NCBI GenBank assembly: GCA_002083525.1
Contig: LWDM01000002.1
Span: 19,439-53,473 of the forward strand
Length of the DNA stretch: 34,035 nucleotides
DNA from: Proteobacteria bacterium SG_bin9
GTDB taxonomy: Bacteria; Pseudomonadota; Alphaproteobacteria; Rhizobiales; Xanthobacteraceae
Reading direction: 5' to 3'
The stretch's first letter is position 1, and the number at the start of each line of letters is the position of its first letter. Positions 1 to 7,866 of the stretch are shown one piece after another. Made by a program: the position numbers and the translations under genes. The notes beneath the pieces are model-generated. The model was not told the DNA's origin. It saw only the letters and a list, made by a program, of their open reading frames with translations, and searched no databases.

Positions 1-1
1 C

Positions 2-550
2 GAGGAGATGTGGGCGCGCAACATCGGCAATCTCTTCATGAGTCCGCTGAAGCCGATCGAATTCCTGATCGCGCTGATGGCGATGGGTGTGATCCGCCTC
101 GCCATCGGCGTCGTGCCGATGACGTTCCTCGCCATCGCCTTCTTCGATTTCAACATCTACGGGCTCGGGCTGCCGCTGGTGGCGTTCTTCTGCAACCTGA
201 TCTTCACCAGTTGGGCGATGGGCATCGTCGTCTCCGGCATCGTGCTGCGGAATGGCCTCGGCGCCGAGACGCTGGCCTGGACCTTGATGTTCCTGATGCT
301 GCCACTGGTGTGCGTGTACTACCCGGTCTCGGTCCTGCCCGGCTGGCTGCAGACGATCGCCTGGATGCTGCCGCCGACCTATGTGTTTGAAGGTATGCGT
401 GCACTGCTGGCCGACCATGTGTTTCGGACCGACTTGATGGTTCAGGCCTTGGCCATGAACGCGGTGCTGCTGGCGGCGTCCTTTGCCATTTTCATGATGC
501 TTCTCAATGGTGCGCGGCGAAACGGCTCGTTGCTGCAGACCGGCGAGTAA
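2..550 (+). CDS. ABC-2 type transporter permease, C-terminal part (5' end outside window)
   Basis: The reading frame is open from the first bases of the window, so the true start lies upstream. The visible 183 residues are very hydrophobic, with about five membrane segments, including runs around PIEFLIALMAMGVIRLAIGV and an aromatic/proline stretch, LPGWLQTIAWMLPPTYVFEG. This is the usual C-terminal pattern of ABC-2 permeases, in which a Pro/Trp-rich loop precedes the last helix. Such proteins sit in the inner membrane and pair with an ATPase to export lipids, polysaccharides or drugs. The ATPase gene would be expected upstream, outside the window, so the substrate cannot be told. The family call is good; anything finer is not supported. 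Confidence 0.8.
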   Translation, partial: EEMWARNIGNLFMSPLKPIEFLIALMAMGVIRLAIGVVPMTFLAIAFFDFNIYGLGLPLVAFFCNLIFTSWAMGIVVSGIVLRNGLGAETLAWTLMFLMLPLVCVYYPVSVLPGWLQTIAWMLPPTYVFEGMRALLADHVFRTDLMVQALAMNAVLLAASFAIFMMLLNGARRNGSLLQTGE

Positions 551-616
551 CCCCACCCGGTTCCGGCAGGCGGTTCGCATCAGTTTGATAACCTTGCCTA
601 CAGCCCCTTGGTTGGA

Positions 617-655
617 TTGACGTTTTATTACGCAACATCCAGTATATTGCGTTGC
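617..655 (+). promoter_or_regulatory. candidate phaZ promoter with overlapping TTGCGTTGC operator
   Basis: TTGACG (617-622) resembles a -35 element and TATATT (643-648) a -10 element, but the 20-base spacing is too long for a standard promoter, so this is only a candidate. ACGCAA (630-635) and TTGCGT (647-652) form a 6-bp inverted repeat with an 11-base gap. The right arm belongs to TTGCGTTGC (647-655), whose complement GCAACGCAA differs at one base from GCAATGCAA in the phaR-phaA control region (32612-32620). A repressor bound here would cover the -10 region. PhaR is the obvious candidate (inference). Confidence 0.35.
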
Positions 656-677
656 GAAACACTGCCGGGGATTAAGA

Positions 678-2009
678 ATGGCGATCGGTGAATTTGGTGG
701 CGGACCAGCAGTCACGCCGCGTGAGGGCAGTCCGGCTCTCACCACGCCCATGTACTGGATGTACGAAATGGGACAGGCGTCGCTCAATCCAGCGCGCGCG
801 GTCTTCGACGCGACCAAACTTCTCTTTCAGAATCCGCTCAATCCGTGGTCGCACACGCCGGTCGGTAAGGCGGTGGCCGCATCGTGCGAACTGTTCGAGC
901 GCACCACGCGCCGTTACGGCAAACCCGAATGGCGCATTCACCACACCGAAGTGAATGGCATGCGCGTGCCGGTCGAGATCGAGACCGTGTGGGAGAAACC
1001 GTTCTGCAAACTGATCCACTTCAAGCGCAAGATTGCGCGGCCGCTGCGCGCGCCGCATCCACGCGTGTTGATCGTTGCGCCGATGTCGGGCCACTATGCG
1101 ACGTTGCTGCGTGGCACGGTCGAAGCTTTCCTGCCGGGCCATGACGTCTACATTACCGATTGGGCCGATGCCCGCATGGTGCCGAATTCGGCCGGCCGTT
1201 TCGATCTCGAAGATTACGTCGACTACCTGATCGAGATGATGCATGCGCTCGGCGGCAACGTGCATCTTGTGGCCGTTTGCCAGCCCTCCGTGCCGGTTCT
1301 GATTGCGGCGTCGGTGATGGAAGCGAACAAGGATCCGAACTATCCGCAGTCGATGACGCTGATGGGCGGTCCGATCGATACGCGCCGTAATCCGACCGCG
1401 GTGAACAACCTCGCCGCCGATCGCGGCATCGAGTGGTTCCGCAACAACGTCATCACCAAGGTGCCGTTCCCGCATCCTGGTTTCATGCGCGACGTCTATC
1501 CGGGCTTCCTGCAGCTGAACGGTTTCATCAGCATGAACCTCGATCGTCACATGGACGCGCACAAGAACCTGTTCGCGAACCTCGTGAAGGGCGACGGCGA
1601 TCTCGTCGACAAGCATCGCGAGTTCTACGACGAATACCTCGCGGTCATGGACTTGCCGGCGGAGTACTACCTGCAAACCGTCGACCTCGTGTTCGTCAAG
1701 CACGCGCTGCCGAACGGCACGATGACCCATCGCGGCAAGCCGGTCGAGCCGTCGAAGATCACGCGCACCGCGCTGATGACGGTCGAAGGCGAGAACGACG
1801 ACATCTCCGGCATCGGCCAGACCGAAGCGACCCACGACCTTTGCACGTCGATCCCGCGCGATCGCCGCGTCCACTACATGCAGAAGGGCGTCGGCCACTA
1901 CGGCGTGTTCAACGGCTCGCGCTTCCGCTCGGAAATCATGCCGCGCATCTCGGACTTCATGGTCTCGGCCCAGCATGGCGCCGGCCGGCTGGCCAACGCC
2001 GCCGAATAA
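678..2009 (+). CDS. phaZ: intracellular polyhydroxyalkanoate (PHB) depolymerase
   Basis: Intracellular PHB depolymerase of 443 residues, which mobilises stored PHB granules by thiolysis or hydrolysis. The alpha/beta-hydrolase core is visible: the nucleophile elbow is VAVCQPSVP with Cys201 instead of serine, followed by Asp374 (in GENDD) and His407 (in GVGHYG). From memory, the Ralstonia PhaZ1 triad is Cys183-Asp355-His388, which matches at an offset of 18-19 residues and fixes the subfamily. The start at 678 has GGGGA (667-671) six bases upstream. No signal peptide is present, consistent with action inside the cell. The gene stands alone between an ABC permease gene and a strong terminator. 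A motif in its leader is shared with the phaR-phaA region in this window, which suggests PhaR control (inference). The ORF antisense to it is a high-GC shadow. Confidence 0.92.
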   Translation: MAIGEFGGGPAVTPREGSPALTTPMYWMYEMGQASLNPARAVFDATKLLFQNPLNPWSHTPVGKAVAASCELFERTTRRYGKPEWRIHHTEVNGMRVPVEIETVWEKPFCKLIHFKRKIARPLRAPHPRVLIVAPMSGHYATLLRGTVEAFLPGHDVYITDWADARMVPNSAGRFDLEDYVDYLIEMMHALGGNVHLVAVCQPSVPVLIAASVMEANKDPNYPQSMTLMGGPIDTRRNPTAVNNLAADRGIEWFRNNVITKVPFPHPGFMRDVYPGFLQLNGFISMNLDRHMDAHKNLFANLVKGDGDLVDKHREFYDEYLAVMDLPAEYYLQTVDLVFVKHALPNGTMTHRGKPVEPSKITRTALMTVEGENDDISGIGQTEATHDLCTSIPRDRRVHYMQKGVGHYGVFNGSRFRSEIMPRISDFMVSAQHGAGRLANAAE

Positions 2010-2032
2010 TCGGTTCCAAACGACATTTTCTT

Positions 2033-2063
2033 GCAAAACCCCGGCTCATGCCGGGGTTTTTGC
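2033..2063 (+). terminator. rho-independent terminator of phaZ
   Basis: Perfect 12-bp stem GCAAAACCCCGG (2033-2044) with CCGGGGTTTTTGC (2051-2063), loop CTCATG, 23 bases after the phaZ stop. The T-run is part of the descending arm. Confidence 0.9.
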
Positions 2064-2345
2064 ATGAGCGGACCCTGATTTTCTGAATCAGATATAAGCT
2101 ATTGTTTTCTTGCGGGTTTTTTCGATTCACAATCGTGGCATATGAGTGAATCTGAATTCGCAAAAACCAGCCCGCTCCGGACCTAAAAAGAGACTCCTGA
2201 GTCCAGCTTCGTCCCCTTGATCTGGTAGGGAGCTGTTAACCTCCTGCTATATCATGGGCAAATGATTTGTTTCTGCGCGGCGCGATCCCACTGGCAGCTG
2301 TTATGGCAGACTCCAGGCAGTTTTCTGACTGCCAGGTCCGCCGAA
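2064..2345. other. AT-richer intergenic stretch before the YgjP-type gene
   Basis: No convincing gene is seen. It is clearly less GC-rich than its surroundings. Two inverted repeats stand out: CTGATT/AATCAG (2075-2080 and 2086-2091, loop of 5) and GATTCAC/GTGAATC (2124-2130 and 2146-2152, gap of 15). An in-frame ATG at 2262 would add 28 residues to the next gene, but that extension (MICFCAARSHWQLL...) is Cys/Trp-rich and unlike the family, so I treat it as leader. Confidence 0.5.
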
Positions 2346-3101
2346 ATGGCCTTCCGTGCTCTTCTCTACCGTCGTCCCACCGAACCCAAGACCATCGCTG
2401 TCCACTGCGGCTCGATGATGTTTGCTGTGCGCTTGCGCCGGCATCGCCGCGCGCGCCGCTACACGCTGCGCATCCATCCGATGGATCGCGAAGCCATTCT
2501 CACCATGCCGCCGCGCGGAACCATCGCTGAGGCGAAGGACTTCGCGAACCGTCACGGTGCGTGGATCGCGGCGCGCCTCGGCCGTTTGCCGAAAGCGGCG
2601 CCGTTCGCGCACGGCACGGTGGTTCCGTTGCGCGGGGTTCCGCACAAGATCGTGCATCGCGCCGGTGAGCGTGGTGTGGTGTGGACGGAGACGCGCGACA
2701 GTGGCGAGAAGATTCTGTGCGTCGCCGGCGGCGAGGACCATATCGACCGCCGCGTGCACGATTACCTCAAGCGCGAGGCGCGCAAGGATCTGGCGAAAGC
2801 CTCGCATGAGTATGCCGAGCGTCTCGGCGTCAAGGTGAAGCGCATCTCGATTCGCGATCAGTCGAGCCGCTGGGGGTCATGCACCTCGGCCGGCGCGCTG
2901 TCGTTTTCCTGGCGGCTGATCCTCGCGCCGCCGTACGTGCTGGATTACCTCGCCGCTCATGAGGTCTCGCATCTCGTCGAGATGAACCATTCGCCGAAAT
3001 TCTGGCGCACCGTCGGGCGCGTCTGTTCGCACACCGAGCGCGCCAAGAAGTGGCTCGATACGCAGGGCAACGATCTGCACCGCTACGGGATTTGGGAGTA
3101 G
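2346..3101 (+). CDS. YgjP/DUF45-type zinc metallopeptidase-like protein
   Basis: Protein of 251 residues from the start at 2346. The C-terminal half carries the family signature: SSRWGSC at 173-179, then the zinc motif HEVSH (His205, Glu206, His209) followed by MNHSPKFW, where His215 is the likely third ligand. This is the YgjP/SprT-like fold (DUF45), a predicted cytoplasmic metalloprotease whose substrate is generally unknown. In some bacteria members are linked to type I restriction systems, but no such genes are nearby. The N-terminal 60 residues are Arg-rich (LRRHRRARRY). The start at 2346 (MAFRALLYRR) is preferred over 2262 because the extra residues look non-coding. The gene converges on the PBP gene, with a palindromic repeat filling the gap. 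Confidence 0.85.
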   Translation: MAFRALLYRRPTEPKTIAVHCGSMMFAVRLRRHRRARRYTLRIHPMDREAILTMPPRGTIAEAKDFANRHGAWIAARLGRLPKAAPFAHGTVVPLRGVPHKIVHRAGERGVVWTETRDSGEKILCVAGGEDHIDRRVHDYLKREARKDLAKASHEYAERLGVKVKRISIRDQSSRWGSCTSAGALSFSWRLILAPPYVLDYLAAHEVSHLVEMNHSPKFWRTVGRVCSHTERAKKWLDTQGNDLHRYGIWE

Positions 3102-3106
3102 CACAT

Positions 3107-3186
3107 CGTCATTGCGAGCGAAGCGAAGCAATCCAGCCATTGTCGCTGCTTGGATTGCTTCGTCGCTGTTGCTCCTCGCAATGACG
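3107..3186. repeat. palindromic intergenic repeat, family A copy 1
   Basis: An 80-base imperfect palindrome. The ends CGTCATTGCGAG (3107-3118) and CTCGCAATGACG (3175-3186) are exact complements, and an inner pair GAAGCAATCCA / TGGATTGCTTC folds further. A second copy lies at 5547-5628. It fills the whole gap between two convergent genes: it begins 5 bases after one stop and ends 2 bases before the other. It may therefore act as a two-way transcription end or mRNA-stabilising hairpin (inference). This repeat type is common between genes in Bradyrhizobium relatives. Confidence 0.85.
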
Positions 3187-3188
3187 AA

Positions 3189-5432
3189 TCAGCGCCGGCC
3201 GAACAGGCGATCGACCAGCCAGCCATCGAGACCGGCGGCAGCTTCGGGCCGCACGTTGGGGTTCGCCGGCGCACTGACGGGTGCGGGACGCGGCTGCGCG
3301 TATCCGCGATTGCCGTAGTTCGGGTCCATCGGATTGGCGTCCTGCATCGGCGGCGGCTGGAAGGTGCCGCGTGGCTGCGTCGCCTGCGGCTGCGGATCGC
3401 CGGACTGCGGCATCAAATTCGAGAACAGGCCGCCGCGTGAGGTCTGCAGCGCTGCGACCGGCACGCCCTGATGCGCGGTGCGCATGAAGCGCGTCCACAC
3501 TTCCACCGGCAGTCCGCCGCCGGTCGCTTTCTTGGTCGGCGAGTTGTCGTCGTTGCCGAGCCAGACGCCGGTGACGAGGTTTGCAGTGTAGCCGATGAAC
3601 CAGGCATCGCGGAAATCCTGGCTGGTGCCGGTCTTGCCCGCGGCCATCCAGCCGGGAATCTCCGCCTTGCGCGCGGTACCGGAGAGCAGCGTCTCCTGCA
3701 TCATCGCATTCATCATGCTTGCGGCGCGCGGATCGATCACCTGCGACGGCGTCTCCGCGTTGCGCTTGTAGAGCGTCTTGCCGGCGGGCGTGCGGATCTT
3801 CTCGACCACATGCGGGGTGACGCTGCGGCCGCCGTTCGAGAACGGTGCGTAGGCGCCGACCAGTTCGGTCAGCGAGACTTCCGACGTCCCGAGCGCGATC
3901 GACGCGTTCGCTTCGAGCTTCGACGCAATGCCGAGGCGGTGCGCGGTGCGCACCACGTTGGCCGGGCCGACCTCGACGCCGAGACGCACAGCAACCGTGT
4001 TCAGCGACATCGCCAAGGCCTGCGTCAGCGTGACGTTGCCGAAATATTCGTGGGTGTAGTTCTCCGGCCGCCAGCCCTTGATGTTGATCGGCGCGTCCTG
4101 CCGCACCGTGTCCGGCGTCAGGCCCGCTTCGATGGCGGTGAGATAGACGAACGGCTTGAAGGCCGAGCCCGGCTGGCGCTTTGCGGTCACCGCGCGGTTG
4201 AACTGGCTTTCGGCGTAGTTGCGGCCGCCGACCATGGCGCGAACGCTGCCGTCCGGCGTCATCGCCACCAGTGCGCCCTGCGTGACGTTGAACTTCACGC
4301 TCTTGGCCGCGAGCTCGTCGATGATTGCGGCTTCCGCCACGCTCTGCAGCTTCGGATCGATGGTGGTTTCGACGACGATGTTCTGGTCGATCTGGCCGAC
4401 GAGATCGTCGAGCACTTCGGCGATCCAGTCCGCGACGTAATTGATGGTGCCGGCGCCGACCGGCTTCACCGCGTAGGAGGGCGCGCCGATGGCGGCCTGC
4501 GCCTGCTGGTCGGTGATCAGCTTGGCGTCGGCCATCGCCGACAGCACCACCTGCGCACGCGCTTCCGCGCCTTCCGGATTGCGGTTCGGCGCGAGCCGCG
4601 ACGGCGACTTGACGAGACCGGCGAGCATCGCGGCCTCCGACAGCGTCACCTTGCGTGCCGACTTGCCGAAGTACTTCTGCGCCGCCGCCTCGACGCCGTA
4701 GGCGCCGGAGCCGAAATAGACGCGGTTGAGATAGAGTTCGAGGATTTCGTCCTTGGAATACTTGCGCTCCAGCCAGATCGCCAGCTCGACCTCGGCGAGC
4801 TTGCGCGCCATGGTGCGGTCCTGCGTCAGGAACAGGTTCTTGGCGAGCTGTTGCGTCAAGGTCGAGCCGCCCTGCGACACGCCGCGATGCATGACGTTGG
4901 TGACGATCGCGCGGCCGATGCCGATCGGATCGACGCCATAGTGCGAATAGAAGCGCCGGTCCTCGATGGCGATAAACGCCTTCGGCAGATGCGGCGGCAA
5001 CTCCTTCAGCGGCACGTTGGTGCCGGGTTGTTCGCCGCGGGTCGCCAGCACGGTGCCGTCGATGCCGGTGATCTGGATCGTCGGCGGGCGCTTCGGAATT
5101 TCCAGCGACTGGATGGCCGGCAGATGCGCGCCGACCCAGATGGCGACGCCGGCAATCGCAATCAGCGCCCAGAGGCCGAACACCGCGCCCCAGTAGAACA
5201 TGCGGCCGATGCCAAAACGCGCGCGGCTCTTGCCCTTTTTCTTGGCGCGTTTGCGCTCGGGCGGCGGCTCGTCCTCGTCGTCGGTATGTCTGCGCTTGGC
5301 CATGGCGGGTTTCGGCTTCTCGTCTTCAGCGACGGCCACGCGATCGCGCGGCGAGAGCCGCAGATTCGCCAGTGACGACGATGGCTCGAAGCCCGGTTCT
5401 TTCCGCGTCGTCTTCTTTTGCCAGAACGCCAT
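3189..5432 (-). CDS. class A penicillin-binding protein (PBP1A family), bifunctional transglycosylase/transpeptidase
   Basis: Peptidoglycan synthase of 747 residues, anchored in the inner membrane. Order: a charged cytoplasmic tail (1-75, with an Asp/Glu/Lys/Arg-rich block at 50-72), one membrane segment (about 78-101), a GT51 transglycosylase domain with catalytic Glu157 in IEDRRFYSHYGVDP and GGSTLTQQLAKNLFL (188-202), and then the transpeptidase domain. The latter has the serine motif SAFK (Ser423-Lys426), SLN (476-478) and KTGTS (600-604), so both activities look intact. The tail (about 665-735) is rich in Pro, Gln and Asn, a low-complexity periplasmic extension. It is likely transcribed alone. 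No clear ribosome binding site precedes the ATG, but the N-terminus fits the family. Confidence 0.95.
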   Translation of the reverse strand: MAFWQKKTTRKEPGFEPSSSLANLRLSPRDRVAVAEDEKPKPAMAKRRHTDDEDEPPPERKRAKKKGKSRARFGIGRMFYWGAVFGLWALIAIAGVAIWVGAHLPAIQSLEIPKRPPTIQITGIDGTVLATRGEQPGTNVPLKELPPHLPKAFIAIEDRRFYSHYGVDPIGIGRAIVTNVMHRGVSQGGSTLTQQLAKNLFLTQDRTMARKLAEVELAIWLERKYSKDEILELYLNRVYFGSGAYGVEAAAQKYFGKSARKVTLSEAAMLAGLVKSPSRLAPNRNPEGAEARAQVVLSAMADAKLITDQQAQAAIGAPSYAVKPVGAGTINYVADWIAEVLDDLVGQIDQNIVVETTIDPKLQSVAEAAIIDELAAKSVKFNVTQGALVAMTPDGSVRAMVGGRNYAESQFNRAVTAKRQPGSAFKPFVYLTAIEAGLTPDTVRQDAPINIKGWRPENYTHEYFGNVTLTQALAMSLNTVAVRLGVEVGPANVVRTAHRLGIASKLEANASIALGTSEVSLTELVGAYAPFSNGGRSVTPHVVEKIRTPAGKTLYKRNAETPSQVIDPRAASMMNAMMQETLLSGTARKAEIPGWMAAGKTGTSQDFRDAWFIGYTANLVTGVWLGNDDNSPTKKATGGGLPVEVWTRFMRTAHQGVPVAALQTSRGGLFSNLMPQSGDPQPQATQPRGTFQPPPMQDANPMDPNYGNRGYAQPRPAPVSAPANPNVRPEAAAGLDGWLVDRLFGRR

Positions 5433-5546
5433 TTCTTAGAAGGCCATGCACGCCACGCCACTCCCGCCTGCCGGACCTTAAGCGGCGCGGTTTAAGGGGG
5501 GGTTACGCAAAGGTTAACGAGGCATTAGAGCAAGATCGTGATGACC

Positions 5547-5628
5547 CGTCATTGCGAGCGTAGCGAAGCAATCCGGACCACAATCTGTAGCTCTGGATTG
5601 CTTCGTCGCTTACGCTCCTCGCAATGAC
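5547..5628. repeat. palindromic intergenic repeat, family A copy 2
   Basis: An 82-base copy of the element at 3107-3186. The arms are strongly conserved (CGTCATTGCGAGCG ... CTCGCAATGAC), while the middle loop differs. Within the stem, GCGTA (5558-5562) pairs with TACGC (5611-5615), where copy 1 reads GCGAA, so part of the stem has changed in step. The element ends 2 bases before the AGGAGG Shine-Dalgarno sequence (5631-5636) of the DUF1330 gene and therefore probably lies in its 5' leader. Confidence 0.85.
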
Positions 5629-5640
5629 AAAGGAGGCGAC

Positions 5641-6069
5641 ATGACCGGGCATATCGATCCAACCAAGGAGATCTTCGCGATATTTCGCGAGAACAACCGG
5701 CCGGGGCCGATCCAGATGCTCAATCTGGTCCGCCTGCGCGATCAGGCCGCCTATCCGGACGGCCGCAAGGCCACCGGCTGGGACGCCTACGCGTCTTACG
5801 GCCGCGACAGCGGTCCGGTGTTCACGCGGCTTGGCGGCAAGATCATCTGGCAGGGGCGGTTCGAGCTGATGCTGATCGGTCCGCAAAGCGAGCGCTGGGA
5901 TCACTGCTTCATCGCCGAGTATCCGAGCGTCGGTGCGTTCGTCGAGATGATCCGCGATCCGGTCTATCGCGAGGCGGTGAAGCACCGGCAGGCGGCGGTG
6001 GAAGACTCGCGGCTGATCCGGCACGCCGCGCTGCCGATCGGCAAGAATTTCGGCGAGATACCGGAGTAG
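5641..6069 (+). CDS. DUF1330 family protein
   Basis: Small soluble protein of 142 residues without signal peptide or membrane segment. The pattern PIQMLNLVRLRDQAAYPDG, then YGRDSGPVFTRLGGKIIWQG and a final block in which a residue pair lies before YREAVKHRQAAVEDSRLI, is that of DUF1330, a ferredoxin-like dimeric alpha/beta-barrel fold related to ABM-type monooxygenases. No catalytic role is established for this branch. The start at 5641 is supported by a perfect AGGAGG (5631-5636) four bases upstream. The palindromic repeat at 5547-5628 lies immediately before that site, so any transcript starting further up would carry a large hairpin next to the ribosome binding site. The gene is separated by a terminator from the convergent binding-protein gene. 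Confidence 0.8.
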   Translation: MTGHIDPTKEIFAIFRENNRPGPIQMLNLVRLRDQAAYPDGRKATGWDAYASYGRDSGPVFTRLGGKIIWQGRFELMLIGPQSERWDHCFIAEYPSVGAFVEMIRDPVYREAVKHRQAAVEDSRLIRHAALPIGKNFGEIPE

Positions 6070-6081
6070 CTCCAACGCAAA

Positions 6082-6113
6082 ACAAAACCGGCGGCGTGAA
6101 AGCGCCGCCGGTT
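6082..6113 (-). terminator. terminator between the DUF1330 gene and the binding-protein gene
   Basis: Perfect 11-bp stem AACCGGCGGCG (6086-6096) with CGCCGCCGGTT (6103-6113), loop TGAAAG. On the minus strand it is followed by TTGTTTTG, so it terminates the gene at 6139-7368. It may also slow transcription coming from the left. Confidence 0.85.
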
Positions 6114-6138
6114 GGTGGTCGTTACGGTCTGAGCGAGA

Positions 6139-7368
6139 TCAGCTCGCCGAATCGTCCGTGAGGATCGGGCCGAACAGCTCCCAGCGCTCGCCGTTGAACT
6201 TCATCATCTGAAGCTGCTTGTTGACGCGGTAGTCGCTCGGCGTGGTGGTGCTGGAGATACCCGGCAGCGACAGATCGCCGACCTGGTTCTTCAGGCTGGT
6301 GGCGACCTTCATCACGTTGTCGCGGGTCAGGTCGTCCTTGCACTGCTGGAGTACGTGGACCATCAGTTCGGCGGTCGAGTAGCCGTAGCTGTTGAAGCTC
6401 GAGTCCTTGTCGCCTTCCGGATAGTACTTGGCCATGAAGGCGAAATACTTCTTCATGCCCGGATCGTCTTTCCACTGCGGATCGAGCGGGTCCTTGCCAT
6501 AGTTGACGCTGACGATGTTCTTGGACGCCTCGAGTCCGGCCGGCTTCAGAACAGCACCGACCGAGGTCGAGTTGATGTTCAGGATGTGCACCGGATTCCA
6601 GCCGAGTTCGGCGTTCTTCTTGATCGCCTGGGCTGCGAACTTCGGCGTCGTTCCGCTGAAGAACACATCGACGCCGGCGGCCTTCATCTTCACGATCTGC
6701 GAGTCGATGGTCGGGTCGCTGGTCTCGTAGGAGGCCTCGACGATGACCATGGTCTTGGCCTTGTCGCCGAGCGCGTCCTTGATGCCGGTCAGGTAGTCAC
6801 GGCCGAGATCGTCGTTCTGGTACAGGATGCCGATCTTGGCGTTCGGATAATTGGCGAGGATGTACTTGCCGTAGATGCGGCCCTCGACCTGATAGTTCGG
6901 GTTGAAGCCCATCGTCCACGGGAAGTTCTTCGGGTCGGTGAACTTCGAGGCGCCGGTGGCGGCGAACAGCTGCGGCACCTTCTTCTGGTTGAGATACTTC
7001 TGCACGGCGGCGTTCGACGGCGTGCCGAGCAGCTGGAACGTCAGCAGAACTTCGTCGCTCTCGACGAGCTTGCGCGTCTGTTCGACCGCTTTCGGCGGCG
7101 AATAGCCGTCGTCGTACTGGATGAAGTTGATCTTGCGGCCGTTGATGCCGCCCTGTTCGTTGATCATCTTGAAGTAGGCGGCCTGCGCCTTGCCGATGGT
7201 GGCGTAAGCAGATGCCGGGCCCGAGAGCGGTGTGGTCTGGCCGATCTTGATCTCGGTGTCGGTCGCGCCCGGATCGTATTTCTTCTGTGCCAGCGCCGAG
7301 GTCGCCGAAGCGGCGACCGCGAACGCGGCGGCGGTCATGATGACCGGCAGGCGAAAGGTCTTTGTCAT
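6139..7368 (-). CDS. branched-chain amino acid-type ABC transporter substrate-binding protein
   Basis: Periplasmic binding protein of 409 residues in the type I (LivJ/LivK-like, Peripla_BP_6) family. A classic signal peptide (about residues 1-27, ending ATSALA-Q) is followed by the family's opening DTEIKIGQTTPLSGPAS and by GGINGRKINFIQYDDGYSPP, where ligand contacts usually lie. No permease or ATPase gene is adjacent, so it is an orphan that must use a transporter encoded elsewhere. Such orphans are abundant in Bradyrhizobium relatives and bind many ligands, including aromatic acids, so the substrate is unknown. On the minus strand GGGAG precedes the ATG by about 11 bases. A strong terminator follows the gene. 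It is separated by 132 bases from the DUF1304 gene, so co-transcription is uncertain. Confidence 0.9.
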   Translation of the reverse strand: MTKTFRLPVIMTAAAFAVAASATSALAQKKYDPGATDTEIKIGQTTPLSGPASAYATIGKAQAAYFKMINEQGGINGRKINFIQYDDGYSPPKAVEQTRKLVESDEVLLTFQLLGTPSNAAVQKYLNQKKVPQLFAATGASKFTDPKNFPWTMGFNPNYQVEGRIYGKYILANYPNAKIGILYQNDDLGRDYLTGIKDALGDKAKTMVIVEASYETSDPTIDSQIVKMKAAGVDVFFSGTTPKFAAQAIKKNAELGWNPVHILNINSTSVGAVLKPAGLEASKNIVSVNYGKDPLDPQWKDDPGMKKYFAFMAKYYPEGDKDSSFNSYGYSTAELMVHVLQQCKDDLTRDNVMKVATSLKNQVGDLSLPGISSTTTPSDYRVNKQLQMMKFNGERWELFGPILTDDSAS

Positions 7369-7500
7369 TGGTTGTCGTCTCCCTGTGAGGTTCTGGGCGT
7401 CGCTTTTCGCGATCGTGTTGGCCGCATCGTGCTGCGGACGTACATGCCGCTGGCGCCAATTTTGGATGACCGGACAGAGCCTTGCAAGGCTGGCTGGCGG

Positions 7501-7866
7501 CTATTTTGCGAGCAGCAGCAAGGCCAGCGCGATCGCTGCCGGGAGCGCCTGCACAACAATAATGCGCTTGTTTGCCGAGTAGCCGCCGTAAAGGCCGGCC
7601 ACGATCACGCAGAGCAGAAAGAAAATGCCGATCTGCTTGCCGATGGCATCGACCGGGTGCAGCAGGCTCCAGATCAGCCCGGCGGCGAGGAACCCGTTGT
7701 AGAGCCCCTGATTGGCGGCCAGCACGGCGGTGTCCTCGGCCTTCTGCTGCGTATTGCCGAAGGCCTTGAGCCCGGCCGGTTTGGTCCAGAGAAACATCTC
7801 CAGCACCAGAAAATAGATGTGAAGCGCGGCGACGATAGCAATCATAATTCCGGCAACGACGATCAT
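7501..7866 (-). CDS. DUF1304 family inner-membrane protein
   Basis: Protein of 121 residues with four predicted membrane segments (about 2-22, 50-68, 76-95 and 102-120). The motif LHIYFLVLEMFLW near the N-terminus, followed by KAFGNTQQKAEDTAVLAANQGLYNG, is the hallmark of DUF1304. The function of the family is unknown. The ATG is preceded on its strand by GGGGGAA at 4-5 bases, a usable ribosome binding site. It lies between glnD and the binding-protein gene in the same direction, with gaps of about 100 and 130 bases; nothing in the sequence ties it to either. Confidence 0.85.
   Translation of the reverse strand: MIVVAGIMIAIVAALHIYFLVLEMFLWTKPAGLKAFGNTQQKAEDTAVLAANQGLYNGFLAAGLIWSLLHPVDAIGKQIGIFFLLCVIVAGLYGGYSANKRIIVVQALPAAIALALLLLAK

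Noticed and set aside
672..2036. 454-residue open frame antisense to phaZ
   Set aside because: Arg/His/Asp-rich composition and exact overlap with a well-supported gene; a shadow of high GC at third positions.
3471..5375. 634-residue open frame antisense to the PBP gene
   Set aside because: Repetitive Arg/Ala/Leu/Gly composition with no motif; the PBP frame has all catalytic motifs.
3107..5628. Family A repeats as a CRISPR array or insertion-sequence ends
   Set aside because: Only two copies, 2.4 kb apart, no regular spacers, no transposase gene between them, and ordinary core genes inside.
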